From the NCBI RefSeq assembly GCF_900103125.1, contig NZ_FNJV01000001.1:186001-250000 (forward strand): a stretch of 64,000 nucleotides of DNA. Reading direction: 5' to 3'. This stretch comes from Mucilaginibacter sp. OK268 (GTDB lineage: Bacteria; Bacteroidota; Bacteroidia; Sphingobacteriales; Sphingobacteriaceae). Both the position numbers and the translations under genes were made by a program. The notes below the pieces were generated by a model. The model was not told where the DNA came from. It did not search any database and was given only the letters and a program-made list of their open reading frames with translations. Positions 62,558-64,000 of the stretch are shown one piece after another (the stretch's first letter is position 1; each line of letters starts with the position of its first letter).

Positions 62558-63166
62558 TTGCAGATAAAGTCATTGTATGATCAGCAACATATACGCGCCA
62601 GGATAGCCCTTGGAGACCAGCAGGCTTTTGCCTTATTTTTTAACTACCATTGGCCACAGGTTTATAGCACGGGTTTAAGGCTAACTAAATCGCCAGAAAA
62701 GGCCCAGGACCTTGCGCAGGATATTTTTATTAAGCTCTGGGAAAACCGGCATAAGCTCATCGAAATAAAGGAAGAAGATGCCTATATCTATATATTATCG
62801 CGCAATGTTATTTTTGATTTTCTGCGAAAAAAGGTTTTCGATACCGAAAATATTGAAGCCTTGATTGATTACTTTGAAGACAGCACCATTACAGCGCAGG
62901 AGAAGCTGGAATATAATGAATTGGAAAATATCCTTAAATCCGCTATCGATCAGTTACCGGGAAAAGTAAAAGATGTATTTATGCTGAGCAGGGTGGATGG
63001 TCTTACCCATGAACAGATTGCCCATCAACTAAGTATATCTGTAGTATCCTCTAAAACCTATATAGTGAGAGCACTACAGGACATCCGTAAATTCATGGCT
63101 TTACACACAGATAATCCTGCCATCATTTTTGCCGCCGGGGCTATTTTGTACAGCATATCAAAATAA
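62558..63166 (+). CDS. ECF RNA polymerase sigma factor (fifth), with downstream FecR
   Basis: This protein of about 202 residues has region 2 (SPEKAQDLAQDIFIKLWENR, AYIYILSRNVIFDFLRKK) and region 4 (LPGKVKDVFMLSRVDGLTHEQIAHQLSISVVSSKTYI in segments) and a hydrophobic tail (IIFAAGAILYSISK). The frame opens with TTG at 62558; no in-frame ATG lies between it and region 2, so a TTG start (62558 or 62573) is likely. The overlap of GATACTTTG with this start raises some doubt. A FecR gene follows after 99 bp. Confidence 0.9.
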   Translation: MQIKSLYDQQHIRARIALGDQQAFALFFNYHWPQVYSTGLRLTKSPEKAQDLAQDIFIKLWENRHKLIEIKEEDAYIYILSRNVIFDFLRKKVFDTENIEALIDYFEDSTITAQEKLEYNELENILKSAIDQLPGKVKDVFMLSRVDGLTHEQIAHQLSISVVSSKTYIVRALQDIRKFMALHTDNPAIIFAAGAILYSISK

Positions 63167-63265
63167 ATAAATATTTTTTGTCTTACCCTATCGCTCTTTT
63201 ACGTCTTTAGTATCAGTAGGCCCTGATTAATGCATGTCGCAAGGGGTACGTCCTATACCAATAAG

Positions 63266-64000
63266 ATGCACCAGGAAAGATTTAAAGTATTATTTGAACA
63301 ATATCTCCATGATAGCCTTCCTCCCGAAGATCTTTCGGAATTACAGGCAGCTATTCAGGATGACCGCTATCGGGCATTATTCGATGATTTGCTTAAAAAT
63401 GCATTCCAGGAACCAGCTTTTGCAGAGGTAGATGAAGGGGCTAGGCAATCCGTTTTAAACGCCGTCAGTTTCAAGATCAACCAGCAGGAAGATACTGAGT
63501 TAAGAAACACCGATAAAAGGCGCTTAATTCCTTATCGTTGGTTAACCGGTGTAGCGGCTTTGCTATTTTTTGCATTCGGCGTAGGATGGTTTTTTCTGCG
63601 GAATAAAGATCAAGGGCAGCATGAAAATACTTATGCCCATAATATCAAACCAGGCATCAACAAAGCCACACTGACCCTTGCAAATGGTAAAAAACTGATC
63701 CTTACTGATTCCCTGCAAGGTCAATTGGCCAGCGAGGCCGGGATTATAATCAGTAAAACAAAGCAAGGCCAGATTGTTTACACCGTTGCGTCGGATAAGG
63801 ATAGCGACCATCAGGCACTGCAATATAACACCTTAACGACAAAAGAAAGCGAACAATTCCAGGTAATTCTTCCCGATGGTTCCCATGTTTGGTTGGATGC
63901 CGCCTCCTCGCTGAAATACCCCGTAGCTTTTAACGGAAATGAACGCAAAGTAGAATTGACCGGACAAGGTTATTTTGAAGTGAGTCATAATGCAGCGGTA
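63266..64000 (+). CDS. FecR-family anti-sigma factor, truncated by the window edge
   Basis: The ATG at 63266 (MHQERFKVLFEQYLHD) opens 245 codons that run off the right edge. It shows the cytoplasmic N-terminus (about 1-95), a membrane helix (about 95-112, WLTGVAALLFFAFGVGWFF) and the FecR domain (QFQVILPDGSHVWLDAASSLKYP, TGQGYFEVSHN). It includes the longer linker (KATLTLANGKKLIL) typical of SusC-locus FecR proteins. The C-terminal domain and the expected SusC gene lie beyond the window. Confidence 0.92.
   Translation, partial: MHQERFKVLFEQYLHDSLPPEDLSELQAAIQDDRYRALFDDLLKNAFQEPAFAEVDEGARQSVLNAVSFKINQQEDTELRNTDKRRLIPYRWLTGVAALLFFAFGVGWFFLRNKDQGQHENTYAHNIKPGINKATLTLANGKKLILTDSLQGQLASEAGIIISKTKQGQIVYTVASDKDSDHQALQYNTLTTKESEQFQVILPDGSHVWLDAASSLKYPVAFNGNERKVELTGQGYFEVSHNAAV

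Overview
The window is chromosomal DNA from a member of the Bacteroidota, most like a soil or plant-associated Sphingobacteriaceae such as Mucilaginibacter or Pedobacter (inference). The reasons are two complete SusC/SusD pairs, four FecR-type anti-sigma factors with ECF sigma factors, a short 286-residue primary sigma factor, TAnnTTTG-type promoters, and many short palindromic intergenic repeats. No transposase, integrase, phage gene, rRNA or CRISPR array was seen. Both window edges cut genes: an HlyD-type protein on the left and a FecR on the right.

Layout. 1-2.9 kb: HlyD adaptor and a C39-peptidase ABC exporter. 3-7 kb: a Bacteroidota-type hypothetical protein, thymidine kinase, a lone receiver protein, a TonB-receptor remnant, a cold-shock protein and RpoD. 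7.2-17.4 kb: AsmA-like protein, secreted double aspartyl protease, DUF4202 protein, two ClC chloride channels around a Crp/Fnr regulator, and a DUF488 protein. 17.5-25.3 kb: an ECF sigma factor with a membrane partner, two proteins built from 15-residue repeats, an outer-membrane barrel protein, and a second ECF sigma/FecR pair, set among many palindromic repeats. 25.8-27.4 kb: an SDR oxidoreductase and its probable TetR repressor. 27.5 kb: a 48-nt tRNA-like sequence and a 52-residue membrane protein. 28-35.3 kb: a TPR-HTH regulator, a TonB receptor, a beta-helix lipoprotein and a beta-propeller phytase. 35.4-40.4 kb: HD hydrolase, PAS protein, GH92 mannosidase. 49.6 down to 40.6 kb (minus strand): ECF sigma, FecR, SusC, SusD, metallo-beta-lactamase-fold protein and glycerophosphodiesterase. 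49.8-61.4 kb: ECF sigma, divergent FecR, SusC, SusD, a discoidin lipoprotein and a GH2 beta-galactosidase. 61.6-64 kb: a small hypothetical protein, a regulator remnant, and a further ECF sigma/FecR pair that runs off the window.

How it works together. Most of the right half is nutrient capture: outer-membrane TonB-dependent import of phosphorylated or glycan substrates, with trans-envelope ECF sigma/FecR switches. The most novel part is 17.5-25.4 kb. Three genes there (both repeat proteins and the barrel protein) share an upstream motif, AGGGTAAA-N10-CGTGTyATA, with identical spacing, and a looser version precedes the ECF sigma gene at 18.1-18.6 kb. One of the repeat proteins carries the STN and carboxypeptidase-like domains normally found on TonB-dependent transducers, but no plug or barrel. 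Together this looks like a small envelope regulon whose function is unknown.
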